DNA of 64,000 nt from Lysobacteraceae bacterium (lineage in GTDB: Bacteria; Bdellovibrionota; UBA1018; JAGTJX01): assembly GCA_023657465.1 (NCBI GenBank), contig JAGTJX010000003.1, forward strand, positions 133,436 through 197,435. Direction: 5' to 3'. Both the position numbers and the translations under genes were made by a program. Of the stretch, positions 6,994-15,976 are shown one piece after another. The notes under the pieces were generated by a model. The model was given only the letters and a program-made list of their open reading frames with translations. It was not told the DNA's origin and did no database searches. How positions within the stretch are numbered: the first letter of the stretch is position 1; every line of letters begins with the position of its first letter.

Positions 6994-8437
6994 GGGCACC
7001 CATGATATAGGGAAAGTCTTCATTAAAGGAGAAAAAATCATCAGAGTTTTTACTGCCATCACCTTAGCCTTTTTGCATGCATCTCACGCACTCTCTTCAG
7101 AGATTCCTGTGAATACTTCTGCATATGAAGCTGCTCCGTCTGAGTCGACTAACCCCGATGGAATGAAACTCTCTTTTAGTAGCACCCTGTATGGCTACCG
7201 CTCACTCTACCAGCAAGAGTTTAATGCTCACGGAATCGGCAAAGCACAAATCGGCGCAGTGAAGGGTGACTTAGAATTCTTCGGGACTCTCGGTGTTCAA
7301 CCCAAAGGTACATCAGGATTCTTCGATGTCGCTGAAGGCGCAGTAGGTATTGCTCCTAAAGGCGCACCCGTTTCTGTCATGTTCGGCAGACACAAAGTGA
7401 CCTGGAGTGAACTCGATCAAGAATGGGCAACTGGGATCTGGGCTCCTCGTAACCGATGGGATTATTTGCGTCCGATCGAAGTCGGTCTCATTGGTGGATT
7501 CGTTCAAGTGAAGACTCCTCTGGTGACCACTGAGATTTTTGCTTCCCCCATATTCCTTCCTGAAGCAGGAGCACCATCGACACTCTCCAATGGTGCTTTT
7601 ACATCGAATAATCCTTGGTTCGTGCCTCCGACACCGTTTTTAAGCTTCAATCAACAGCTCGTGCCAGTGAAATACAGCATGGATAGCTTCAACATTGGTG
7701 AACTGATTTCTAAGTTCGGTGTGAGCGGAAGAATGAGAGTGGGTCGCGCAGACACTGGTCCCTATTTACAGCTTGCGGGTGGATACAAGCCCATGAACCA
7801 AATCATGTTGGGCTACGACGGATTACTCAATCTCGCGTCTCAAGAAGCAAATATTAAATTAAAACCCACTGTAGGCTATCAGCGTTTAGTAGGTGTCGAC
7901 GGAGGACTCTTGAACTGGAACGGCATCTCTCAGAGATTTTCGATTCTCTCAGAAACCGCGATCATTCCACCTAACTCAGATGGATACACTTACAGCCAAG
8001 CGCAAAACGCTATGAGCTACTCTACTCACACTCGGTTTTCACTCAGTGATCGAAATTCAGCGTTCATGAGCGTTGGATACTTGAGGAGAGTAGGGGGGAA
8101 TTCAGGAGACAAGGGCAAAGACGCGATCCCTGGAGAAAGTATCTTCGAAGATCGTTATACGTATTCTTCAGCTTTCAAACTAGCCGTAGCTTCTAACCTT
8201 GAGTTCATGAACCTTGCAGCGATCTACGCTGAGAGTGATCTCACTTATGACTTAGTCGAACAGCAAGAAGTCTTCCGAGTGAAGCTCACTTACAACAAGC
8301 CTCAATCAAACGTGAGTTTGCTCATTGGAATGGATCTACTAGGATCACAACTACCCTCATCTGTTTATAATCAAAGTTGGATAAGAAGTTTTAATTACAA
8401 CGACCGAGTGTATGGCGGCGTTTCGTATGTCTTCTAA
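6992..8437 (+). CDS. Exported porin-like beta-barrel protein
   Basis: The frame is open from 6809, but the first helpful Met before the signal peptide is ATG 6992 (hydrophobic FTAITLAFLHASHALS). A strong AAAGGAG at 7025-7031 precedes ATC codons at 7037 and 7040, so a non-standard start there is possible and would give a more typical signal peptide. The mature protein is Gly/Tyr/Ser-rich with many amphipathic strands and ends in YGGVSYVF, a typical outer-membrane C-terminal aromatic residue. No substrate can be named. The next gene starts inside its last codons. Confidence 0.75.
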   Translation: MGTHDIGKVFIKGEKIIRVFTAITLAFLHASHALSSEIPVNTSAYEAAPSESTNPDGMKLSFSSTLYGYRSLYQQEFNAHGIGKAQIGAVKGDLEFFGTLGVQPKGTSGFFDVAEGAVGIAPKGAPVSVMFGRHKVTWSELDQEWATGIWAPRNRWDYLRPIEVGLIGGFVQVKTPLVTTEIFASPIFLPEAGAPSTLSNGAFTSNNPWFVPPTPFLSFNQQLVPVKYSMDSFNIGELISKFGVSGRMRVGRADTGPYLQLAGGYKPMNQIMLGYDGLLNLASQEANIKLKPTVGYQRLVGVDGGLLNWNGISQRFSILSETAIIPPNSDGYTYSQAQNAMSYSTHTRFSLSDRNSAFMSVGYLRRVGGNSGDKGKDAIPGESIFEDRYTYSSAFKLAVASNLEFMNLAAIYAESDLTYDLVEQQEVFRVKLTYNKPQSNVSLLIGMDLLGSQLPSSVYNQSWIRSFNYNDRVYGGVSYVF

Positions 8438-10691
8438 TTTTTATAAAATCTTCATCGCTTTAATATTCTTATCAGCCTGCGGAGAAAAATCTCCTGCGCC
8501 AGGTGCTCGCGTTCTAGGCGGTGGCAGTGCTTGCGTGAAGCAATCTGCTCAAGGATTCTCTGATTTCATTGAAGGTGCCGCCAGTGATGACGATGTAAAG
8601 TCCATTTACCAGTGCATGGACTCTATGGTTCAGCTCTTCAAGGATCGTACTCAGGGAGCAGAGAAGGGGATCTATACCGAGAAGGAAATCCAAGACTTCG
8701 CCAAAACATACTTCTTTAAAAACGGAGTCAGCCCAGATCTTTGGAATGAACTTCTATTCGCAAAAACGATTGTTTTAGGTGGCAACACCACTTCACTGAC
8801 TAAGAGTGAACTGGAGAGACTGAGATCAATTATTGAATCCGCACGCACGATGTCTCTTGAGACTCGCACTTGGTTCCCTGTCACTCAACTCTCAAGGAAG
8901 TCAGATCTACAATTCAATAACGGAATGAAATCGATTTCAGATTTCTTAAGCGTACTCTTCATTGATACAAATAAACCGTATCCAACCGATAGGCTGAAGA
9001 AGCTTGTTTTGCTAGTTTCCAATCAGAGTGAATCCAGTACAGATTTTGCTCAATTCATTAACATGGGGTTGGCAAGTTATGAAATTTCGTTTCAACCGGT
9101 AGCCAATCCTACATTGGGTAAGAATAATATCCGCGAACTCGTAGAGCTCTCTAAGGATATTTTTAAAATAAACAAGTCGATCACTCAGTTCATGCAGCCT
9201 GACCAGAGCTTATTCATAGGCAAGGGATTAGAGAATGTTTACTCTGCAGGTATATCCCTCTTAAAAGTTCTCAATCGAACTATCGAACGCAGGTACTTAT
9301 ACTGGTTTAATAAAACAGGTAACAAGACCTCATCGCTGAAGAAAGCACCCATCTCAGTCAATGAACTTGGTTATTGGGTAGACCGCGTAAGCATCAATTC
9401 GAAGTTCATGGGTGTGACGACCAAGAGTCTTAAATCAATCCTTGAACCTACAGTGGTGAAATTCCTAGGATCAGGAAAATTCAATTCCATAGCCCCTTCA
9501 TGGATTGAAAACGTAAGGCTATTACTGAATTCGTGGTACTCGGAGCAGAAGTCTGTGAATCTCGCTTTCAAGATTGCTACAGGTACTGATGATTTTAAAA
9601 ACTTACGCGTCAGCAAATCTGCTCTTTTTGGTGCCCTTGAATCACAAGAGTACAATGATCTTTTGCTATCTGATGATGTGAAGTGGGACGTTGAGGCCAT
9701 GCTAGGAAGTGTTAAGCCAGTACTGGGATTTGAGAGTAGGGTGCTTTCTCTTGAACCCGAAGGACTACGCGCAGGAGTCACTCACTTTGGAACTTCATTC
9801 TACTTAGGAATAAGACTTGCTCTACAGAACTTGATCCAAGGTTATGCGGATTCCACACCCGGTGCGGATAACACTGTTCTCACTAGAGATGGATTGAATA
9901 GGGTCATCTCAGACATCACTCCATTAGGACTAGAGCTTCTGATTTTAGATCCTGAAAGTGTGGATGTTTATAAGAAGCGTTTCTTAGAAGCCAATCTCTT
10001 TTTGCCTTCTGCAACAGGCAATAACTTCGTCGATGTACAAGAGCTCTCTGAGCTCATAATTTATCTTTCTTCCGCAGGAAAGAAGGGTACTGACATCCAG
10101 AAAGACATCGCCCTTAAGTGTGCAGGCTTCGTGAGTGTCGCACCTGAGAAGTACGGCTATCCCAGGATCAAGAACGATTGTTTCAAAAAAGAATTCGTTC
10201 CCTACTTAGCTGAATATTTTAACTACCTACCAGATTTCTATGCTTACCTTAAGCCACTCAGTGGAATGGAGAAACAAGCGTTCTTCGATACGGTTCTTAA
10301 GGCTGGTAATCTCTATGCATCCGCAAAGCGCGATGAGATGTCTGAAGACGACTCACAAGGATTGGCAGCACTCCTGCAGTACATTGAAACACTCTTCTTG
10401 AAGTTCGATACAAATCATTCTGGAACGATTGACTATGACGAGTCTGCGATTGCCTTTCATCAGTTCAAGACTGAGCTCAGGATCATTAACTCTAAAGTCA
10501 GCAAGGTTAATGATGAGAAGCTCATTGAGATTTTCACTTATATCCTGGCCAATGGTAAGGCCCCTGATGTGTTCCAAGCAGCCTGGTGGATTACTAAGTC
10601 TTCTAATTACAAAACCAAGCGAGTCAGGGCGGATAGACTGCAGATCTTGAAGGTATTCGAAGCGATGGTATCAGGCGCTCGGTCGAATTAG
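8427..10691 (+). CDS. Large lipoprotein with an EF-hand
   Basis: ATG 8427 gives 754 residues (8412 is the alternative). A lipoprotein signal with lipobox LSAC (IALIFLSACGEK) is followed by a Ser/Gly linker and a long helical body. A canonical calcium-binding loop, DTNHSGTIDYDE, sits at 661-672 with Asp1, Asn3, Ser5, Gly6, Ile8 and Glu12 in place. It overlaps the upstream barrel gene, so the two are probably co-expressed. It likely sits on a membrane facing the periplasm or the outside. No enzyme motif is recognised. Confidence 0.75.
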   Translation: MSSNFYKIFIALIFLSACGEKSPAPGARVLGGGSACVKQSAQGFSDFIEGAASDDDVKSIYQCMDSMVQLFKDRTQGAEKGIYTEKEIQDFAKTYFFKNGVSPDLWNELLFAKTIVLGGNTTSLTKSELERLRSIIESARTMSLETRTWFPVTQLSRKSDLQFNNGMKSISDFLSVLFIDTNKPYPTDRLKKLVLLVSNQSESSTDFAQFINMGLASYEISFQPVANPTLGKNNIRELVELSKDIFKINKSITQFMQPDQSLFIGKGLENVYSAGISLLKVLNRTIERRYLYWFNKTGNKTSSLKKAPISVNELGYWVDRVSINSKFMGVTTKSLKSILEPTVVKFLGSGKFNSIAPSWIENVRLLLNSWYSEQKSVNLAFKIATGTDDFKNLRVSKSALFGALESQEYNDLLLSDDVKWDVEAMLGSVKPVLGFESRVLSLEPEGLRAGVTHFGTSFYLGIRLALQNLIQGYADSTPGADNTVLTRDGLNRVISDITPLGLELLILDPESVDVYKKRFLEANLFLPSATGNNFVDVQELSELIIYLSSAGKKGTDIQKDIALKCAGFVSVAPEKYGYPRIKNDCFKKEFVPYLAEYFNYLPDFYAYLKPLSGMEKQAFFDTVLKAGNLYASAKRDEMSEDDSQGLAALLQYIETLFLKFDTNHSGTIDYDESAIAFHQFKTELRIINSKVSKVNDEKLIEIFTYILANGKAPDVFQAAWWITKSSNYKTKRVRADRLQILKVFEAMVSGARSN

Positions 10692-11045
10692 TATTTAGCT
10701 TTACATAATATTTCTTATCAGAAGTTACGACTAACAATAGAACTTCAGAAAGGAATGAAGAGAAAAAGTTTAGCCTTGGTGAGCAATGCGAGTGACTTGT
10801 TCGAAACGAACTTCACTGTCGGAAGATTCAGCTTGGAGAGATGCGATCAAACTTCCTGTAAAAAGTGCTGCTGAGATGAAGATTCTGAGTAACATAGGTG
10901 CATAGAATAACAGTTTTCGGCTTATTTTGGCTTATGACTTGGCGCACATAGTGATGACGCTCAGTGCGGGACGGTATAGCGCTCCCCGATTAGTACACAG
11001 TCTATAAATAAGGCTAACACATACAGTCAAAGCCGGTATTTGGCC
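10692..11045. other. Gene-poor stretch holding one tiny exported ORF
   Basis: This 354-bp stretch separates the EF-hand lipoprotein from the convergent bamB-like gene. It holds the minus-strand 41-residue ORF listed separately. A 9-bp inverted repeat (aaataaggc at 11006-11014, gccttattt at 11043-11051) has a 28-nt loop and overlaps the bamB stop codon. The loop is long, so it is only a weak terminator candidate. Nothing else is evident. Confidence 0.5.
10770..10895 (-). CDS. Tiny exported peptide (41 aa)
   Basis: A 41-codon ORF begins at ATG 10895 and ends at TAA 10772-10770. Residues 1-22 form a textbook signal peptide (MLLRIFISAALFTGSLIASL, then QA-ES), leaving a polar mature peptide of about 19 residues (ESSDSEVRFEQVTRIAHQG). 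No clear ribosome-binding site is seen. The signal-peptide shape makes chance less likely, but such a short ORF needs expression evidence. No family is recognised. Confidence 0.45.
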   Translation of the reverse strand: MLLRIFISAALFTGSLIASLQAESSDSEVRFEQVTRIAHQG

Positions 11046-12206
11046 TTATTTTAAACGCTTTGGAGTGAGAGTGGCTACTTGGAATGCGTAGAGATTACCC
11101 CCGCCCGATAGCACATAAACACGCTTACGTTCTGTGTCCCATACAGGTGAAGAATTGAATCCTGAACCATAACCCGCATCGTATCGGCCAAGTAGTACTC
11201 CAGAGGACTTATCGAGCATGTAGAAGTAGCGATAGCTTGATCCTACGAAGACGTAAGTCTCAGTAACAGCAAGTTCAGTAGGGATTCCATTATCGAGATC
11301 GAACTTCCAGTTCACTTTGCCAGTAGTTTTAGCAAGCGAGTAGATCGTACCGTCGCTTGAAGGGTAGAAAAGATTCGCACCCTCCACCACTACAGCGTGT
11401 GAAGCTCCAGAATCCATCTTCCAAATCGACTCATGGTTCGCGCGTCTCAAAGCATTGAGTGTTCCGTCATAAGAAGGCACATAGAGTACACCTTCGTCGA
11501 TCACAGGATGCGCATCGACATCTGTGAACTTCTTGCCGTCATGGAGTTTCTTCTCCCACTTCAGGGCTCCGTCATCCACACCTAAGCTCACAATATAACC
11601 ATCGCTTAAGCCTGCAATGACTTCGTTGCCATCGACGAGGGGTTGAGAGGCTCCTAAGATCGTAGCACTTGAAGCTGCACGTCTACGGTAATGCCAGAGC
11701 CATTTCCCCGTGCCTGCATCAAACGCATAGATGCTGTCGTCACTAGCGGTGATGAAGAGTCTTCCGCTTTTGATTGCGGGTTTAGAAATAATGGGATTGT
11801 GAAGACTATAGCGCCAGTTCACACGACCGGTTTCGGCGTTGACTGAATAGAGGAATCCATCACCTCCACCGAAGTAAACAGTAGAGCGATCTAGCAAGAT
11901 CTGACTTTGAACTCCATGAAGGATAGGAAGCTCCCATCTCACTTCATGATTACCTACATAGAGAGAGGTGAGACCCTTTTCCCCTACTCCATAAACCAAA
12001 GTGTTTTCAAACCAAACAGAGTTGGAATGTTCTGATCCACGCTCGCCATCTGATGCGACATCTTCGCGAGACATGAGTGTCCACTTGCGCTCAAGTAGGG
12101 TTGTTTCTTTTTCTGTAATATCTGAATGAACGTTTCTACCTGCGCAGCTACTGACGAAACCACTAGCGATGAGTGCCAAGTAAACAAGCGGAGTTATTTT
12201 ACGCAA
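11046..12206 (-). CDS. bamB: BamB-like PQQ-repeat lipoprotein
   Basis: 386 residues with a lipoprotein signal (lipobox SSC at about 19-21) and then repeated beta-propeller blades of the PQQ type (YSVNAETGRVNWRYSL, YAFDAGTGKWLWHY, YSLAKTTGKVNWKFDL). BamB is the eight-bladed propeller lipoprotein of the BAM outer-membrane assembly machine. The blades, length and adjacency to yfgM and der, an order also seen in E. coli, support this name. It overlaps the upstream yfgM-like gene by 13 bp. Another PQQ-repeat lipoprotein remains possible. Confidence 0.8.
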   Translation of the reverse strand: MRKITPLVYLALIASGFVSSCAGRNVHSDITEKETTLLERKWTLMSREDVASDGERGSEHSNSVWFENTLVYGVGEKGLTSLYVGNHEVRWELPILHGVQSQILLDRSTVYFGGGDGFLYSVNAETGRVNWRYSLHNPIISKPAIKSGRLFITASDDSIYAFDAGTGKWLWHYRRRAASSATILGASQPLVDGNEVIAGLSDGYIVSLGVDDGALKWEKKLHDGKKFTDVDAHPVIDEGVLYVPSYDGTLNALRRANHESIWKMDSGASHAVVVEGANLFYPSSDGTIYSLAKTTGKVNWKFDLDNGIPTELAVTETYVFVGSSYRYFYMLDKSSGVLLGRYDAGYGSGFNSSPVWDTERKRVYVLSGGGNLYAFQVATLTPKRLK

Positions 12207-12763
12207 CGTGTGAGGCCTTCCTGAGCAAGCATTTTGAAAGTAGATTCTGTTGAGCTAAATGATTTTTCAAAATGAGATCTTGCTTCAGTACATTTGCCTA
12301 AAAGCTCAAACGTGAGCGCAAGAGCGAAGTGAGAAGTCATACTGTCTAAGCCACTGGAGTGCTTCAGATTGCCTTCATAGAGCGCAATCGCCTTCTCTGC
12401 TTCACCATGATTCACATAGAATTGTGCGAGCTCAGCTCGCGCGAGGAATGCAGCACGAGAAGACGGGTGATTTTCCATTACTTTTTTGAAGCCCGGCAAA
12501 ACGCTGACGATCGCTTCATCTACATTGAGCTTCTGGAACTCCCACTTGTTTTTTTCGGTGAGATCTGCCAAAATTTTATGCGATGCGTAGTAATCACTCA
12601 TTGCCTGAAGTGAGGTTGATTGTTGTCTAGAATTTACAAAACTAAATACCCCCACTCCACCAATGAGGAGCGCGATCAAGATCGTGATCATTTTGGAGTT
12701 TTTGAGTACCTGGCCAATGGCGCCACGGAGTTCGGGGCGCGTTTCAATAGTTGTAGTCGACAT
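12194..12763 (-). CDS. YfgM-like inner-membrane TPR protein
   Basis: 189 residues with a short cytoplasmic N-terminus, a single transmembrane helix at about 26-45 (MITILIALLIGGVGVFSFV) and a periplasmic helical TPR-like domain (AAFLARAELAQFYVNHGEAE and similar). YfgM is an ancillary partner of the SecYEG translocon and periplasmic chaperones. It is followed directly by the bamB-like gene with an overlap, as in E. coli. Assignment rests on topology, repeats and context. Confidence 0.75.
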   Translation of the reverse strand: MSTTTIETRPELRGAIGQVLKNSKMITILIALLIGGVGVFSFVNSRQQSTSLQAMSDYYASHKILADLTEKNKWEFQKLNVDEAIVSVLPGFKKVMENHPSSRAAFLARAELAQFYVNHGEAEKAIALYEGNLKHSSGLDSMTSHFALALTFELLGKCTEARSHFEKSFSSTESTFKMLAQEGLTRCVK

Positions 12764-12808
12764 ATTCTCTTTTTTTTAGAAGAGGACTTGGGTAAAGTCA
12801 AAACTATA

Positions 12809-13615
12809 GTGAAATTATCCGCGGTTCTACTATCACTCGTTTTTATGACTCAGGGTTCTTATGCACAGAACCTTCCTCAGAACGCAGGTCAGCAACCTCA
12901 GGCTCAAGCCGCAGCACCCACACAAGTACAAGCTCCGCAAGCTCAACAGCAACCTGCACAAGGACAGAACCAAAACCCATCTCCATCATTGGAATATCTT
13001 CCGACTCCTTACACTGAGTTCGGCGACTTCTCTGATCCCGAAGAAGAGCACGAGATGTCCCAGTTTTATAAACACGGTAGGTTTTTCGGTGTGAGTGTTG
13101 GATCAGGTTTTCATGGAGTCGAAGGCAACCGCGGCAATCTCTGGCGCGGTGGATTCCCTATGATGTCGTTTCGCATGCACTACTGGTTTGATTTTAATTT
13201 TGGACTCACTCTTGAATACGATACTGCCAGTCACTTCTACGAACCTGCAGAAGGAGAACGCGTGGATATCAACATGAGTCAAATCGGTCTCGCACTTAAG
13301 TATTACGTCGATGCAAGACGCTCTTCAGCTGCGATTGCGTTTTCGAATCCCTACTTCCTGCTTGGTTTTGGCGATTATTCAAAAATCGAGAAGAACTTGA
13401 GCACTGATGCCCAAAGCACTCTTAACACGATCGGTGGATCTGCAGGATTTGGACTCGAGTTCCCCATCACTCATAAAAAAACTTATTTTAATATCGAAGG
13501 ACGTGCGTTCTTCGTTCCGTTCACTGATCGATTGACAGCACCTATTGGTAGTTCACTCTCAGATCTTCAAGGCTTGTTCTACCAAGCGACCTGCGCTTTG
13601 ATGTTTACTTGGTAG
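12809..13615 (+). CDS. Outer-membrane beta-barrel protein with Gln/Pro/Ala-rich linker
   Basis: The frame is open from 12620, but the natural start is probably GTG 12809, which begins a signal peptide (KLSAVLLSLVFMTQGSYAQ) and leaves 45 bp to the divergent yfgM start. The first roughly 45 mature residues are low-complexity, rich in Gln, Pro and Ala. An OmpA-like or OMP_b-brl-type barrel of about 190 residues follows, ending in CALMFTW with a terminal aromatic. No precise family can be named. It sits between bamB and der, which are on the other strand. Confidence 0.7.
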   Translation: MKLSAVLLSLVFMTQGSYAQNLPQNAGQQPQAQAAAPTQVQAPQAQQQPAQGQNQNPSPSLEYLPTPYTEFGDFSDPEEEHEMSQFYKHGRFFGVSVGSGFHGVEGNRGNLWRGGFPMMSFRMHYWFDFNFGLTLEYDTASHFYEPAEGERVDINMSQIGLALKYYVDARRSSAAIAFSNPYFLLGFGDYSKIEKNLSTDAQSTLNTIGGSAGFGLEFPITHKKTYFNIEGRAFFVPFTDRLTAPIGSSLSDLQGLFYQATCALMFTW

Positions 13616-13639
13616 AGCTTCGCGATGAATAGCGAAGCT
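13616..13639 (+). terminator. Hairpin between convergent genes
   Basis: An 8-bp perfect inverted repeat (agcttcgc 13616-13623, gcgaagct 13632-13639) with an 8-nt loop starts right after the stop codon of the barrel gene and is followed by attta. It lies in the gap to the convergent der gene. The weak T-run leaves termination uncertain. Confidence 0.5.
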
Positions 13640-13685
13640 ATTTAGCGAGACGCTCCAACACTCAATCTGAGCAAGCAATGTCCAA

Positions 13686-15044
13686 CTAGTCCCTATTACT
13701 ATTCTTACCCTTAACGAACACAGTCCTAATCGGTGATCCCATATATCCCCACTTCTCACGGATCACGTTTACCATGTGACGCTGTAGACTGAAGTGAAGC
13801 TTAGCAGGATCATTCACATGGAATACGAATGTTGGAGGATGACGACCGCTCTGGTGAGCCATATAGACCTTAGCGTCCTTAGGATTATGAATCTCAATCG
13901 CGCGCTTGGCCCACTCTGAGAGTTCCTTAGTCGAGAGTTTCAACTTCTTCTGCTCAAGAACATCAAACACGAGTGCTTTCAGATCTTCGAATCCGCGGCC
14001 CTTCAGCGCACTTCCGAAAATCATCGGAGCATATCTGATGAACTGCATCTTCTCATAGATTCTGTCACGTGCTTCTTCTTGGCTGAATCCCTTGCCCGAA
14101 CGTTTCTGCGTGTCCCATTTGTTCACTAGAATGATCAGACTGCAACCATTGGCTTCAACGAGTCCGCCAATCTTCTCATCTTGATCCGTAGGACCTTCTT
14201 CACCATCGAGAACTAAGATAGCAAGGTCTGCTCGTTCAAGTGCCTTCTGAGACTGAATGACAGAGAGGACTTCTACGCCTTGTTCAGTCTTACTACGTTT
14301 ACGAATTCCAGCAGTGTCAATCAGGATCACGGGATGATCCCCCCACTGAATGAGTGAATCGACTGCATCTACTGTAGTACCAGCAATGGGGCTTACGACC
14401 ATGCGGTGTTCGCCAAGCAAATGATTGATCAATGTCGACTTGCCAACGTTAGGCTTACCGATAATTGCAATCCTTGGAGCTTCAAGCCACTTCTCAGACT
14501 CTGTATCACTCTCGAGTAATTCTGGTCGCTCTTCACGGATGCGTTCGATGATTTTTTCTTTCAGATCATCGATACCCAAATTGTGTTCAGCCGATACGGG
14601 ATGAAGCGATGGAAGTTTCATTCCATGGAAGTCATCAAGGCGTGAGGTGTGGCCATCAGAATCAATCTTGTTTACGATACCGAAGATGAGTTTCTTTTCG
14701 AAAATTCCTGCTCGCTTTAAACTCTTCAGTACGTGCATGTCATCCGGATGAACACCCATCTGACCATCGACTACGAAGAGAACTACGCTTGCGCTCTCAA
14801 GAGCGAGATTCACTTGATCTTCGATCTCAGCAGCGAATCGATCTCCCTCTAATCCCCCCGTGTCCACGATCTGCATGGTGTAGGGCTTCGCTCTCACCCA
14901 CCACTCGGTGATCTCGATGAGACGGTCTCGTGTGACTCCCGGCATGTCGTGCACGAGTGCGCGCTTCTTACCGAAGAGACGATTGAAAATGGAGCTCTTT
15001 CCGACGTTAGGACGACCAACGATCGCAATAGTGGTTACTTTCAT
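13686..15044 (-). CDS. der: GTPase Der (EngA), ribosome assembly
   Basis: 452 residues with two tandem GTPase domains, the mark of Der. P-loops are GRPNVGKS (10-17) and GKPNVGKS (196-203), with DTGG and DTAG switch motifs and NKxD motifs (NKID, NKWD). A C-terminal KH-like domain ends in a basic tail. Der is an essential GTPase for 50S subunit maturation. Its start overlaps the end of era by 4 bp, so it is the last gene of the iscR-to-der run. Confidence 0.97.
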   Translation of the reverse strand: MKVTTIAIVGRPNVGKSSIFNRLFGKKRALVHDMPGVTRDRLIEITEWWVRAKPYTMQIVDTGGLEGDRFAAEIEDQVNLALESASVVLFVVDGQMGVHPDDMHVLKSLKRAGIFEKKLIFGIVNKIDSDGHTSRLDDFHGMKLPSLHPVSAEHNLGIDDLKEKIIERIREERPELLESDTESEKWLEAPRIAIIGKPNVGKSTLINHLLGEHRMVVSPIAGTTVDAVDSLIQWGDHPVILIDTAGIRKRSKTEQGVEVLSVIQSQKALERADLAILVLDGEEGPTDQDEKIGGLVEANGCSLIILVNKWDTQKRSGKGFSQEEARDRIYEKMQFIRYAPMIFGSALKGRGFEDLKALVFDVLEQKKLKLSTKELSEWAKRAIEIHNPKDAKVYMAHQSGRHPPTFVFHVNDPAKLHFSLQRHMVNVIREKWGYMGSPIRTVFVKGKNSNRD

Positions 15045-15976
15045 TGGATCACCCAGCCTAATTTCTGAAGTTCTTTTTTGTTCTTAGTCCAGCCTGGGAT
15101 AACCTTCACCTTGAGCTCAAGGTGGATCTGGCCATCCATGAGTTTTTCGATTTTCTTGCGGGACATGATTCCGATGGACTTGATCTTTGCACCCTTAGCT
15201 CCAATCAAGATCCCCTTCTGTGACTCACGCTCGACACAGATCGATGCACTCACGTGCATGGGCTTCGTTGCCTCAGAGACTTTCTCAACGAGTACTGCGG
15301 TCGAGTATGGGAGCTCATCACTGAGTTGTCCTAGAACTTGCTCGCGGATCGCTTCCCCGATGAAAAATTTCATGGGCTTATCTGAGATCTGCTCAGGATC
15401 ATTGTAATACTGTGGACCTAGTGGAAGCTGTTCTAAACTCCAAGCGCGTAATTCTTCTACACCTGATTTATTCAAAGCACTGATCTGGAATGCTTGAGAT
15501 TTGAGCTTGAGTACTGGAGCGAGCTCGCGCTCTATCCAGCTTGTATTGAGACCGAGATCAGTCTTGTTCAATACAAGTGCAAGCGGTACTAAGCCTCCGA
15601 GAGCGTTCAATTGATCAATCACAGGTTGTTCATGGAAGAGTGAAGAGTTTGGATCGACGAGATACCAGATCACTGTTGGATCATCCTTCAGTGCTTGAGT
15701 GGCTTGTCCGACCATGGCTTCATTGACTCCGCCTACTTTGGCTCTATGGATACCTGGAGTATCGATGAAGATCATTTGGTTGCCGATGTCATCAGTGAGA
15801 ATTCCATGTGTGTTCCAGCGAGTGGTTTGAGCCTTTTCGGAAACAATCTGAAGATCCGATCCTAAGAGAGCGTTGAGCAGTGTAGACTTCCCGCTGTTAG
15901 GACGACCCACGATGGCAACGTAGCCAGATTTGGTTTTGTATTCTGTGTTAAATATACTGCTCATTTGATCTGTCAT
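15041..15976 (-). CDS. era: GTPase Era, 30S ribosome assembly
   Basis: 311 residues. The GTPase domain has P-loop GRPNSGKS (about 26-33), DTPG and NKTD motifs. The C-terminal KH domain carries GILIGAKGAKIKSIG. Era binds the 3' end of 16S rRNA during 30S maturation. It overlaps rnc upstream and der downstream by 4 bp each (ATGA type), which points to translational coupling. The rnc-era order is widely conserved. Confidence 0.97.
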   Translation of the reverse strand: MTDQMSSIFNTEYKTKSGYVAIVGRPNSGKSTLLNALLGSDLQIVSEKAQTTRWNTHGILTDDIGNQMIFIDTPGIHRAKVGGVNEAMVGQATQALKDDPTVIWYLVDPNSSLFHEQPVIDQLNALGGLVPLALVLNKTDLGLNTSWIERELAPVLKLKSQAFQISALNKSGVEELRAWSLEQLPLGPQYYNDPEQISDKPMKFFIGEAIREQVLGQLSDELPYSTAVLVEKVSEATKPMHVSASICVERESQKGILIGAKGAKIKSIGIMSRKKIEKLMDGQIHLELKVKVIPGWTKNKKELQKLGWVIQ

